DNA of 64,000 bases from positions 1 through 64,000 of the forward strand of contig NZ_JAQKPV010000017.1 in the NCBI RefSeq assembly GCF_028200735.1. Direction: 5' to 3'. Positions 52,016-60,457 of this stretch are shown one piece after another. The translations under genes and the position numbers were made by a program. The notes under the pieces are model-generated. The model made no database searches, had not been told where the DNA came from, and worked only from the letters and a program-made list of their open reading frames with translations. Source of the stretch: Streptomyces sp. ACA25. GTDB lineage: Bacteria; Actinomycetota; Actinomycetes; Streptomycetales; Streptomycetaceae. Position 1 is the first letter of the stretch. Each line of letters begins with the position of its first letter.

Positions 52016-52128
52016 ACTCCCGTCGGACAGTGAGCCCCCGGAGCGCAGGCGGGCACACCCCCGGTATGCGGGAACGGCAAACCATGCGGCTCGAGCCGGG
52101 ACAGAGGAACCGGCTTTAGCATGAGGCG

Positions 52129-53592
52129 ATGAACCCACTCTTCCCGGCGCTGGAGAGCGCCTCGGCAAAGCCCGCGCTGCGCTTCACCGACCGGACGCTC
52201 AGCTACGCGCGGCTCGCGGCGGTGGCGGCCCCCCTCGCGCGCCGTATCGCCGGGCAGGAGCGCGTGGCTGTCTGGGCCACCCCGACGCCGGAGACCGCGG
52301 TGGCGATCGTTGCCGCCCTGCTGGCGGGCGTGCCCGCTGTGCCGGTCAACCCGAGGACCGGCGAGCGGGAACTGGACCACCTGGTGCTGGACAGCTCCCC
52401 CGGCCTGGTGCTGGCCGGTCCCCGGGACACGCTCCCCGGCGCCCTCACCGTGTTCCCACGGCTCGATGCGGCGCTGCCTCCCGAGGGAACCGGCCCAGGG
52501 GAGCAGGAGCCGGCTGAACCAATCCCGCCGGACACCTTCGATCCGGAAAGCCCGGCGCTGGTCATTTACACCTCCGGCACCACCGGTCCGCCCAAGGGCG
52601 TGGTCCTCTCCCGCCGGGCGGTCACCGCCACGCTGGACACCCTGGCCGAGGCCTGGCACTGGACCGGCGAGGACGTCGTCGTGCACGCGCTCCCGCTGTT
52701 CCACGTGCACGGTCTGGTGCTGGGCACCCTTGGCCCGCTGCGGCTCGGCGGCACCGTGCACCACCTGGGCCGGTTCTCCCCCGCCGCCGCCGCCGAGGCA
52801 CTCGGCGGAGAGGGCACCGCGCTGTTCGCGGTGCCCACGATGTACCACCGGCTCGCCGAGGCGCTGGAGGAGGATCCCGGTCTCGCCCGCCCGCTGGCCG
52901 GGGCCCGGCTCCTCGTCTCGGGCTCCGCGCCGCTGCCACTGCCCGACCTGCGGCGGATCGAGGAGGCGACCGGCCGCCGCGTCATCGAGCGGTACGGCAT
53001 GAGCGAGACGCTGATGAACACCAGCGTGCGCCCGGACGGCCCGCCTGCCCCGGGCACGGTGGGCGTGCCGTTGCCGGGGGTGCAGGTGCGGCTGGTGGAC
53101 GATGCCGGGACACCGCTGCCGCCTGGAGAAGCCGCATCCCCCGGTGAGATCCAGGTCCGCGGGCCGAACCTGTTCACCGAGTACCTCAACCAGCCGGAAG
53201 CGACCGAGGCCGCGTTCACCGAGGGCTGGTTCCGCACCGGTGACCTGGCGACCCGGGACGCCACGGGGAACTACCGGATCATCGGACGTCGCTCCACCGA
53301 CCTGATCAAGAGCGGAGGCCACCGCATCGGCGCCGGGGAGATCGAGAACGCGCTGCTGGACCATCCGGGGGTGGCGGAGGCGGCCGTCACCGGAGAGCCG
53401 GACCCCGACCTGGGGGAACGGATCGTCGCCTGGGTGGTGCTGCGCGCCTCCGCCGGGCCGGTTACCGAGCAGGAGCTCACCGCGCACATCGCGGGGCAGC
53501 TCGCGCCGCACAAACGGCCCCGGACCGTCCGGTTCCGCGACTCGCTGCCCCGCAACGACCTGGGGAAGCTCCTGAAACGGGAACTGCGGTGA
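52129..53592 (+). CDS. matB: Malonyl-CoA synthetase, MatB-like
   Basis: 487 residues, ANL superfamily. The adenylate motif is IYTSGTTGPPKG; others are PLFHVHGLVLGTLGPLRLGG, ERYGMSETLMNTSVR and the hinge IIGRRSTDLIKSGGHRIGAG with catalytic Lys near the end (GKLLKRELR). From memory, the sequence is closely like S. coelicolor MatB, including the MSETLMNTSVR segment that makes room for the malonate carboxylate. The enzyme makes malonyl- or methylmalonyl-CoA from the free diacid, CoA and ATP. It overlaps the carboxyltransferase gene by GTGA, pointing to a joint role in extender-unit supply. Confidence 0.92.
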   Translation: MNPLFPALESASAKPALRFTDRTLSYARLAAVAAPLARRIAGQERVAVWATPTPETAVAIVAALLAGVPAVPVNPRTGERELDHLVLDSSPGLVLAGPRDTLPGALTVFPRLDAALPPEGTGPGEQEPAEPIPPDTFDPESPALVIYTSGTTGPPKGVVLSRRAVTATLDTLAEAWHWTGEDVVVHALPLFHVHGLVLGTLGPLRLGGTVHHLGRFSPAAAAEALGGEGTALFAVPTMYHRLAEALEEDPGLARPLAGARLLVSGSAPLPLPDLRRIEEATGRRVIERYGMSETLMNTSVRPDGPPAPGTVGVPLPGVQVRLVDDAGTPLPPGEAASPGEIQVRGPNLFTEYLNQPEATEAAFTEGWFRTGDLATRDATGNYRIIGRRSTDLIKSGGHRIGAGEIENALLDHPGVAEAAVTGEPDPDLGERIVAWVVLRASAGPVTEQELTAHIAGQLAPHKRPRTVRFRDSLPRNDLGKLLKRELR

Positions 53593-54956
53593 CCGGCGTC
53601 ACCGGGCAGGCCCCGGCCCGGGCGCTCATCGCGTCGGTCACCGACACGTTCTCCGAGCTCCCCGTAACCCCCGCGCCACAGGGCCCTGACGGCCCCATCG
53701 GCTGGACGGGTTATGACGCGGCCCGCGCCCGAGCGCGGGAGCGTACCGGCGAGAGCGAGTCCGTGGTCTGCGGTATCGGGCGCACCGGCGGCACCGAGGC
53801 GGTGCTGATCGCCTTCGAGTTCGGGTTCCTCGGCGGCTCCCTCGGCGAGCGCACCGGTGACCGCGTCGAGAACGCCTTCGTCACCGCAAGGGATCTTTCG
53901 CTGCCCGTGGTCTCCCTGCTCGCCACCGGTGGCAGCCGGATGCAGGAGGGGATGCGGGCGCTGCGACAGCTGCAGCGCCTCACCCGGCAGTGCGTCCTGC
54001 TGGCAGCTGCCGGACTGCCGCACCTGGCCGTCCTGAGCGGCCCGGTCACCGGCGGCGGCTGGGCCACCCTGGGAGCCGGCGCGGACGTGCGGCTGGCCCT
54101 GCCAGGCGCGCAGATCGGCTTCGCCGGTTCCCGGGTACGGCCCGCCGGGGAGGACCCTGCCGCCTACACGGCCGAGGGGCAGCTGGCGGCCGGCCGGATC
54201 GACGGGATCGTGCCGCCCGAACGGCTGCGAGGCACCGTCAGGCAGTGGCTGCACCTGCTCACCCGCCCCGCGCACACCGCGGCGGAGCCACCGCACGCGC
54301 TGGGCTCCGCGGAACCGCCGGCGAACGGCTGGGAGGCCGTCCGGCGGACCCGGGCACCGCAGCGGCCCCGGGCCGGCGCCTACCTCGACGCTTACTTCAC
54401 CAGCCGCGAGGAGCTGCACAGCGTCGACCCGGGCATGCGGTGCGGTTTCGGCAGCCGGGACGGGCGGACCGTCGCCTACGCGGCACAGTTGGGCACCGCA
54501 ACCAGGCCCGTCGGCTTCCGGCTGGCCGCCCGGCTGATCCGGCTCGCGGGCCGGCTGTCGGTGCCGGTGCTGACGCTGGTGGACACCCCCGGAGCGGCGA
54601 ATGACGCGGTGGCCGAACGGGACGGGGCGGGCGCGGCCATCGCCGAGACCTTTGCGGCGGTGGCCGCGTCCCCGGTGCCGGTGACCACGCTGCTGATCGG
54701 CGAGGGCGGATCGGGCGGGGCGCTGGCGCTGTCCTCCCCCGACCGCACCTGGGCGGTGCCCGGAAGCTACTTTTCGGTGATCGCCCCGGAACCGGCGGTG
54801 GCCATCCTCAAGCGCGGGCCGGAGGAGGTTCCCGCGACCGCCGGACAGCTGCGGCTCCGCCCGCAGGACCTGCTGGAAATCGGCGCCGTCCGGGGGATCG
54901 TGCCCCACGGGCCCGCCGCGGGTCCCCCGGACTCAGCCGGCCGGCCCGAGGGCTGA
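53589..54956 (+). CDS. Fused acyl-CoA carboxyltransferase (AccD-AccA type)
   Basis: 455 residues. Both halves of a carboxyltransferase are in one chain. The beta-type half has ATGGSRMQEGMRALRQLQRL and GPVTGGGWATLGAGADV; the alpha-type half has LVDTPGAANDAVAERDGAGA and GEGGSGGALALS. The zinc ribbon of bacterial AccD is absent from the N-terminus. No biotin carboxylase or biotin carrier is adjacent. With matB translationally coupled in front, it may carboxylate acetyl- or propionyl-CoA for polyketides, or use a carrier supplied in trans. The pair matB-carboxyltransferase is also found in S. coelicolor. Confidence 0.88.
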   Translation: MTGVTGQAPARALIASVTDTFSELPVTPAPQGPDGPIGWTGYDAARARARERTGESESVVCGIGRTGGTEAVLIAFEFGFLGGSLGERTGDRVENAFVTARDLSLPVVSLLATGGSRMQEGMRALRQLQRLTRQCVLLAAAGLPHLAVLSGPVTGGGWATLGAGADVRLALPGAQIGFAGSRVRPAGEDPAAYTAEGQLAAGRIDGIVPPERLRGTVRQWLHLLTRPAHTAAEPPHALGSAEPPANGWEAVRRTRAPQRPRAGAYLDAYFTSREELHSVDPGMRCGFGSRDGRTVAYAAQLGTATRPVGFRLAARLIRLAGRLSVPVLTLVDTPGAANDAVAERDGAGAAIAETFAAVAASPVPVTTLLIGEGGSGGALALSSPDRTWAVPGSYFSVIAPEPAVAILKRGPEEVPATAGQLRLRPQDLLEIGAVRGIVPHGPAAGPPDSAGRPEG

Positions 54957-54970
54957 ACGGGACACCGAAC

Positions 54971-54990
54971 CGGACGGCCCGGGCCGTCCG
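54971..54990. terminator. Palindromic terminator
   Basis: A 20-base self-complementary sequence (CGGACGGCCC and its complement), between the convergent carboxyltransferase and transporter genes. Confidence 0.7.
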
Positions 54991-55017
54991 CCGGGACGCG
55001 CGGAAGGGCGGCCGGGG

Positions 55018-55728
55018 TCAGGGGTCGGCAGGGTACTCCAGCACCCGGTCGCACCAGCGGTGCAGCAGGACCCGGTCGTGGCCGACGGCGAGCAGCGCCG
55101 CGCCGGTCTCGCGCCGGTAGTCCTCCACGACACCGACCAGGGCGGCCGTGGTCGAGGCGTCGAGCATCGCCGTCATCTCGTCACAGATGAGCAGCCGCGG
55201 CCCGAGCATCAGGGCCCGGGCCAGGCAGGCGCGCTGGAGCTGCCCGTCGCTGACCTCGTGCGGGCGGCGGCCGAGCAGCTCGGCGCCCAGCCCGACGCGT
55301 GAGGCCAGTGCCTCCGGCTGACCGTCCGGGGCACCGGGGCGGCCGGTGGCGCGCAGTGGTTCGGCGATCAGTTCGCTCAGGGTGAGCCGGGGGTCGGCGG
55401 CGAGCCGCGGCTGCTGGAAGACGACGCCGACCCGGGTGCGCAGCTCGCGCGGGGCGCGGTACCGGAATCCGTGAACGGACGTGCCACCCAGGTGGACAGT
55501 GCCGGAACGGGGGCGGTGCAGCAGGGCCGCCACCCTGGCCAGCGTCGATTTCCCGCAGCCGCTGGGGCCGGCCAGCCCTACTGCCTCGCCGGACACCACG
55601 GTGAGGGAGACGCCGCGGACCACCGGGGGGTGCCGTTCGTATCCCGCGGTGATCTCCCGCAGTTCCAGCTCAGGATTTCCGCCTCCGCCGGTGGCGGATT
55701 CCCTGGCGGCCGGGAACACCTCAGGCAT
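55018..55728 (-). CDS. ABC ATPase, NikE/DppF-like
   Basis: 236 residues from the ATG at 55726-55728, overlapping the previous gene by 8 bases. Walker A GPSGCGKST, Q-loop VVFQQPRLA, signature VSDGQLQRA (modified from LSGGQ) and Walker B LLICDEMTAMLD are present. It is shorter than most DppF proteins (about 320), lacking the C-terminal oligopeptide extension, which is more like NikE. It is the last gene of the five-gene operon. Confidence 0.88.
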   Translation of the reverse strand: MPEVFPAARESATGGGGNPELELREITAGYERHPPVVRGVSLTVVSGEAVGLAGPSGCGKSTLARVAALLHRPRSGTVHLGGTSVHGFRYRAPRELRTRVGVVFQQPRLAADPRLTLSELIAEPLRATGRPGAPDGQPEALASRVGLGAELLGRRPHEVSDGQLQRACLARALMLGPRLLICDEMTAMLDASTTAALVGVVEDYRRETGAALLAVGHDRVLLHRWCDRVLEYPADP

Positions 55729-56674
55729 GGGTGACCCCTTCCAGCGCGTGGTGACAGGCTGTGCCGCCGGTGAGGACGGGCTGGGCGGCGCAGGCCCGGG
55801 TGGCCCGGTCGCAGCGGGGGGCGAAGGCGCAGCCCGCGGGGAGGGAACCCAGCTCCGGGGGCTGCCCCGGGATGGGGGTGAAGGCCCGTTCGGGGAGGGC
55901 GTCGAGCAGTCCTCGGGCATAGGGGTGGCGCGGTCCGCGCCGGCCGAAGAACGTATCCGACCTGGCCAGTTCGACGATCCGTCCGGCATACATCACGGCG
56001 ACCCGGTCAGCGATCCGTTCGGCGGCGGCCAGGTCATGCGTGATCATCAGCAGCGCGCGGCCGTCGCCGGTGTGCCGGCGCAGCTCGTCCACCGTGCGGT
56101 CGACGAGGTCGCGGTCGAGTCCGGTGGTGGGCTCGTCGGCCAGGAGCAGCGGAGCGTCACCCACCAGAGCCAGGGCGGTGGCGGCCCGCTGGGCGAGGCC
56201 GCCGGAGAGCTGGTGGGGGTAGCGGTCGAGGTGGCCGGCCGGGAAGGAGGACCGGGCGGCGGCCCGTTCGGCGGCGGCGCGCAGTCCGGACCGGGGTGTG
56301 CCGGTGAGTTCCCGGACGGTCTCCTCCAGTTGGGACCGCACGGTGCGCACCGGCGTGAGGTGGGCGGCCGGGCTCTGCGGGACCAGTCCGATGCGCCGGC
56401 CCCGTACGGTGCGCGCCAGGGTGGCTTCATCCGCGGCGAGCAGGTCCAGGCCGCTGAGCCGAGCGCTGCCGCGGGTCTGTGCGTTGGCCGGGAGGAGGCC
56501 GAGCAACGCGGAGGCCAGCACCGACTTGCCGCAGCCGCTCTCGCCCACCAGGGCCAGGCACTCCCCCGCCGCGAGTCCGAAGGAGACGTCGCTGACGGCC
56601 GCGATGTGCCGGCGGCCGCGCATCCGGAACCGCACGGACAGCCCTCGCACGGTCAGCAGCTCGTCCTCGTTCAC
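55721..56674 (-). CDS. ABC ATPase, NikD/DppD-like
   Basis: 317 residues from a GTG at 56672-56674 that overlaps the permease stop as GTGA. Walker A GESGCGKSV, signature LSGGLAQRA, Walker B LLLADEPTTGLD and H-loop LMITHDLAAA. The C-terminal ELGSLPAGCAFAPRCDRATRACA holds the Cys motif found in Dpp/Opp/Nik ATPases. It would pair with the shorter ATPase as a heterodimer. Confidence 0.9.
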   Translation of the reverse strand: MNEDELLTVRGLSVRFRMRGRRHIAAVSDVSFGLAAGECLALVGESGCGKSVLASALLGLLPANAQTRGSARLSGLDLLAADEATLARTVRGRRIGLVPQSPAAHLTPVRTVRSQLEETVRELTGTPRSGLRAAAERAAARSSFPAGHLDRYPHQLSGGLAQRAATALALVGDAPLLLADEPTTGLDRDLVDRTVDELRRHTGDGRALLMITHDLAAAERIADRVAVMYAGRIVELARSDTFFGRRGPRHPYARGLLDALPERAFTPIPGQPPELGSLPAGCAFAPRCDRATRACAAQPVLTGGTACHHALEGVTHA

Positions 56675-57609
56675 AGCATCAGCTCCGATCGGCGGCGCGG
56701 GTTGATCCGCTCGCGCCAGGCGCCGGCGAGGCCGGCGATGGCGAGAGTGGGGATCACGATGAACAGACCGGGGAAGAGCGCGGGCCACCAGTCCCCGGCC
56801 AGCAGCGAGCCCCGGGCGGCGTTGATCATGGTGCCGAGGCTCGCCTGGTGGGCGGGGATGCCCAGGCCGAGGAAGGACAGCGCCGACTCGTGCCAGATGG
56901 CATGCGGAACCATCAGCACCGCGGCCAGCCCAGCGTGCGGGAGGACGCCCGGCAGCAGGTGCCGGAGACCGACCCGCAGCCGGGAGGCCCCGCCCGAGAT
57001 GGCGGCGTCCACGTAGGGGCGGGTGCGCAGGGAGAGGATTTCGGAGCGCACGATGCGGGCGGTGGACACCCAGTGCGTGAGGCCTACGGACACCACGACC
57101 GGCCAGATCCCGGGCCGGAACATGGCGACGATGAAGATGCCCATCAGCAGGTGCGGAACGGAGGTGAACACGTCGACCAGCCGCATGACGACGCGGTCCG
57201 TGCGGCCGCCCAGGGTGGCGGCGGCGGTGCCGACCGCCAGCCCGAGAAGGGTGGCGACGACGGCGGCGACAACACCGACGAGGAGCGAGACACGCAGCCC
57301 GTAGACGGAGCGCAGCAGCAGGTCGCGTCCCAGGTCATCGGTACCGAAGGGGTGTGCGAGGGACGGCGGCAGGAGCTTGTCGCCCAGGTGCACCGCCTGC
57401 TGGTCGAGCGGGAACAGCAAGGGCACCAGGAGCACGGCCAGGACCATGGCCGCGATCAGGACGGCCGAGGTGCGGACCCGGAGGGTGCGGGTGCTGCGCC
57501 GCGCTGTGTCACGGGAACGCCAGGGTGATCCCTGGTCCGCTGTTCCGGTGGCGGGCCCGGGAGGCGGGACGTGGGGGTGCTGCGGGGAGCGGTCGGTGGG
57601 TGCGGCCAT
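56671..57609 (-). CDS. ABC permease, NikC/DppC-like
   Basis: 312 residues with an N-terminal cytoplasmic tail and about six helices. HPFGTDDLGRDLLLRSVYGL is the DppC family hallmark, and SGGASRLRVGLRHLLPGVLP the EAA-type ATPase contact. It lies four bases downstream of the other permease. It forms the membrane channel with it. Confidence 0.92.
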   Translation of the reverse strand: MAAPTDRSPQHPHVPPPGPATGTADQGSPWRSRDTARRSTRTLRVRTSAVLIAAMVLAVLLVPLLFPLDQQAVHLGDKLLPPSLAHPFGTDDLGRDLLLRSVYGLRVSLLVGVVAAVVATLLGLAVGTAAATLGGRTDRVVMRLVDVFTSVPHLLMGIFIVAMFRPGIWPVVVSVGLTHWVSTARIVRSEILSLRTRPYVDAAISGGASRLRVGLRHLLPGVLPHAGLAAVLMVPHAIWHESALSFLGLGIPAHQASLGTMINAARGSLLAGDWWPALFPGLFIVIPTLAIAGLAGAWRERINPRRRSELML

Positions 57610-57613
57610 GGCG

Positions 57614-58618
57614 TCACATCTCGTCGTGGTCGACCCGGGGGTCGGCCAGTCCGTACATCAGGTCGGCGAACAGGTTCCCGGCGAGCACGGCGAGCGCGCT
57701 GAGCACGGTCAGCGTCGCGAGCAGCGGGAAGTCGGTGGAAGTGGCGGCCCCTACGGTGGCGGAGGCGATGCCGGGCCAGCTGAAGACCGTCTCCACCAGC
57801 AGCGCGCCGGTGATCAGCTCCGGGACCCGGGTACCGATGAGGGTGAGCACGGGCAGCAGGCCGGAGCGTAGGGCGTGGCCGAGGAGCACGGTCCGTTCTC
57901 CGGTGCCGCGGGCTCTCGCTCCACGCACCGGGTCCTCCCGCAGGGCGTCCCCGACCCCCTGGCGGGCGTAGAGGACGAACCAGGGAAGCTGGGACGCGGC
58001 GAGCACGGTGGCGGGCAGGATCAGGTGACGCAGCAGGGAGCCGGCGGTGACGGTGTCACTGCCGAGTTCGGTGAGGCCACCGGCGGGCAGGAGGCCGAAC
58101 TGGACGGCGAACAGCCAGATGGCGAGCAGTCCGACCCAGAACGGCGGGGCGGCTTCCAGTACGTAGGACGTGGAGGTCGCGAAGCGGTCGAGCGGGCCGC
58201 CCGGGCGCCGGGCGGCGGCCACGCCCAGCGCGGTGCCCACGAGCAGCGCGAGGGCGAAGGCGACCCCGCACAGCAGCACGGACCAGCCGAGCCGCTCGGT
58301 GATGACCTGGGTGACGGGCTGGCGCAGCGACTGGGAGTGCCCGAGCTCGCCGGTCAGGGCCGAGCCGAGCCACTGCCACCACTGCTCGACGAAGGAGCCG
58401 GTGCCCGCGAGGTTCTGCCGCAGCTGGTCCAGGGTTTCCTGGGAGGCCCCGACGGCGTCGGCTCCGGCGTACTGGCGTACGGGGTCGAAGGGGGAGGCGG
58501 CAGCGATCGCGAACAGCCCCAGGGTCACGGCCGCCAGCACCGGGACGGCGGCCAGCAGCCGCCGTCCCGTGAGGCGGCCCATCGGGGCCCAGGGCAGCCC
58601 GGCGAGTCGCCGGGTCAT
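57614..58618 (-). CDS. ABC permease, NikB/DppB-like
   Basis: 334 residues from the ATG at 58616-58618, which overlaps the binding-protein stop as ATGA. About six helices. REDPVRGARARGTGERTVLL is the EAA-type loop, and the N-terminal FDPVRQYAG-like segment is typical of DppB. It is the second gene of the operon. Confidence 0.92.
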   Translation of the reverse strand: MTRRLAGLPWAPMGRLTGRRLLAAVPVLAAVTLGLFAIAAASPFDPVRQYAGADAVGASQETLDQLRQNLAGTGSFVEQWWQWLGSALTGELGHSQSLRQPVTQVITERLGWSVLLCGVAFALALLVGTALGVAAARRPGGPLDRFATSTSYVLEAAPPFWVGLLAIWLFAVQFGLLPAGGLTELGSDTVTAGSLLRHLILPATVLAASQLPWFVLYARQGVGDALREDPVRGARARGTGERTVLLGHALRSGLLPVLTLIGTRVPELITGALLVETVFSWPGIASATVGAATSTDFPLLATLTVLSALAVLAGNLFADLMYGLADPRVDHDEM

Positions 58619-60222
58619 GGCCGGCGCTGCCAGTCCTCGATGTTCCACCAGGGACCGGTGCCCAGGCCGTGCTCATGGGGTTCGAGCTGGGTGGTGACGC
58701 CGTCCCAGTCGTCGTTCATGACATAGACGTGGTCGATGTGGCTGAGGAAGATGTAGCCGGGGTTGTCGGCGAATTCCTGCTGAACCGCGTCGTAGGCGGC
58801 CTTGCGGACGTCTTCGTCGTCGGTCCGCCGGCCCTCTTCCAGCAGTTCGTCCACGGCGGGGTTGGCGTAGCGGGCCATGTTGTTCCAGCCGTCACCGGCG
58901 AGTGCGGAGTGCAGCAGCTGGTAGAGGTCGAAGTCGGGGTCGGTGGGGTTGCCGCCGCCGGACAGGACCGCGTGGTCGTCCATCCGCGGTTCGATGACTT
59001 CCCAGCTGCCGGATTCCACGGTGACCTCGACGCCGATCTCCTTGGCGTCGGAGGCGAAGGCGAGGGCGTGTTCCTGACGGAGCTTGTCGCCGGAGGGGTA
59101 GTAGAGCGTGAAGGCGGCCCGCGTCCCGTCCTTTGCCCGGATGCCGTCGCCGCCGGGCTTCCAGCCGGCCTTGTCGAGCAGGTCGCGGGCGCCGCCCGGG
59201 TCGTGGTCACGCTCGGTGCCCTCGGCGAACCACGGGCTGGCGGCGGGAACCGGTCCGTGGGCGGCGGAGCCCGCCCCGTTGAGGACGGTCTCGACAAGGG
59301 TGTCACGGTCCACCGCGGTGTCGAGGGCCCGCCGGATGTCGGTGTCGCCGGTGACCGGGTGCCCGGTGGGGAGGGTGACGGCACGGAAGTCGGCGCTGGC
59401 CGCGTGGAGGGTGACCTTGTTCTCGTCATCGGCGAAGGTCCCGGCCAGGTTGGGCGGCAGCACGGCACCGTCCAGGTCGCCGGAGCGCAGCCGGGTGGCG
59501 CGGACGTCGTCGTCGGGGATGACGGCCATGGTCAGCCGCTGCACCTCCGGTTCGCCGCCCCAGTAGTCGGGGTTGGCTTCGAAGGTCAGCTTCTCGCCCT
59601 GGCTCCAGCCGGTGAGCACGTAGGGGCCGGTGCCGACCGGAGCGGTGTTGTAGGCGCCGGTGTTGACGTCCTGGCCGTCCGCGGCGGTGGCCGAGGCGAT
59701 GGGCAGCACGGTGCGCTCGGCGAACGGGGCGTAGGGGTACTTGAGGGTGAAGACGACCGTGTCGTCGCCTTCCGCCCGGACGCTGTCGAGTGCGTCGAGG
59801 TCATCCTTCGCGGGGTTGTTGGTGCCTGCGTCGAGGATGGTCTCGTAGGTGAAGACCACGTCGTCGGCGGTGAACGGTACGCCGTCGCTGAACCGCACGC
59901 CCTCACGCAGGGTGTAGGTGTACGTCAGGCCGTCGTCGCTCACGTCCGGCAGTGCGTCCGCGAGGGCGGGACGCAGCCGCAGGTCGGTGTCGCGGGTGAG
60001 GAGCCCGTCGAAGATCTTCGCGTTGCCGTCCTTGCCGTAGCCGAGGAGCGGGCTGAGGGTGTCCGGTTCGTTGGCTATGCCCACGATGAAGGAACTGCCG
60101 GATCCGCTGCCTCCGCTGCCGTCCCCGCTGCCGCCGGCGGGCGCCGAGCAGGCGGCGGTCGCCGCTGCCAGTGCTCCGGCCATCATGGCGGCGGCCATGG
60201 TACGTACCTTCCGGGCCTGCAT
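58615..60222 (-). CDS. Nickel/peptide-type binding lipoprotein, NikA/DppA-like
   Basis: 535 residues. The signal peptide ends with lipobox AAATAAC (Cys25); a Gly/Ser linker follows. The SBP_bac_5 fold begins FIVGIANEPDTLSPLLGYGK. The stretch LLGYGKDGNAKIFDGLLTRD and the ending EHGLGTGPWWNIEDW recall the nickel-importer binding proteins of Streptomyces. The gene leads a tightly coupled operon with two permeases and two ATPases. A Nur-like palindrome sits 32 bases before the start. Nickel uptake is my favoured role; a dipeptide or other metal chelate is the alternative. Confidence 0.88.
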   Translation of the reverse strand: MQARKVRTMAAAMMAGALAAATAACSAPAGGSGDGSGGSGSGSSFIVGIANEPDTLSPLLGYGKDGNAKIFDGLLTRDTDLRLRPALADALPDVSDDGLTYTYTLREGVRFSDGVPFTADDVVFTYETILDAGTNNPAKDDLDALDSVRAEGDDTVVFTLKYPYAPFAERTVLPIASATAADGQDVNTGAYNTAPVGTGPYVLTGWSQGEKLTFEANPDYWGGEPEVQRLTMAVIPDDDVRATRLRSGDLDGAVLPPNLAGTFADDENKVTLHAASADFRAVTLPTGHPVTGDTDIRRALDTAVDRDTLVETVLNGAGSAAHGPVPAASPWFAEGTERDHDPGGARDLLDKAGWKPGGDGIRAKDGTRAAFTLYYPSGDKLRQEHALAFASDAKEIGVEVTVESGSWEVIEPRMDDHAVLSGGGNPTDPDFDLYQLLHSALAGDGWNNMARYANPAVDELLEEGRRTDDEDVRKAAYDAVQQEFADNPGYIFLSHIDHVYVMNDDWDGVTTQLEPHEHGLGTGPWWNIEDWQRRP

Positions 60223-60253
60223 GCTTCCCCACCTTGTTTGTCATTCAAAGTTG

Positions 60254-60270
60254 TTGCGAACGATTCGCAA
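60254..60270. promoter_or_regulatory. Nur-box-like operator before the Nik/Dpp operon
   Basis: TTGCGAACGATTCGCAA has perfect 7-base arms. It fits the TTGC-N9-GCAA frame of the Streptomyces nickel-responsive Nur box (consensus TTGCAA-N5-TTGCAA), with G/C instead of A/T at one position in each half. The location next to a NikA-like gene supports it. Another regulator is possible. Confidence 0.6.
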
Positions 60271-60378
60271 TTAAACCCCACGTGCGGCGATGCCTGCCAG
60301 GCACCCCCCGGGACAGGGCCTCTCGGCCCGGAGCCGCACCCCCAGGGAGCTTCCGGGCTCCGCCACTGCAACGATCCC

Positions 60379-60403
60379 TTGACTCACTGCCTGGTCTAGG
60401 CCA
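60379..60403 (+). promoter_or_regulatory. Promoter with DasR-like box before the sugar-binding gene
   Basis: A -35-like TTGACT (60379-60384) is followed by TGGTCTAGGCCA (60392-60403), one base different from the palindromic DasR core TGGTCTAGACCA. The box lies in the spacer/-10 region, where repressor binding would block transcription. It reads towards the lipoprotein gene at 60458. Confidence 0.7.
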
Positions 60404-60457
60404 ACGATGTGCACCTGCTCACCACCGAGCGGCCGCACTCCGTTCCAGGGAGACACC

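Noticed and set aside
49448..52168. A 906-codon open frame on the minus strand opposite xylB and the ROK gene.
   Set aside because: It mirrors two clear genes, has low-complexity Gly/Pro/Arg composition and no domain. It is an artefact of high GC.
58669..60399. A 576-codon plus-strand frame opposite the NikA-like gene.
   Set aside because: Antisense shadow with repetitive Val/Gly composition and no motif.
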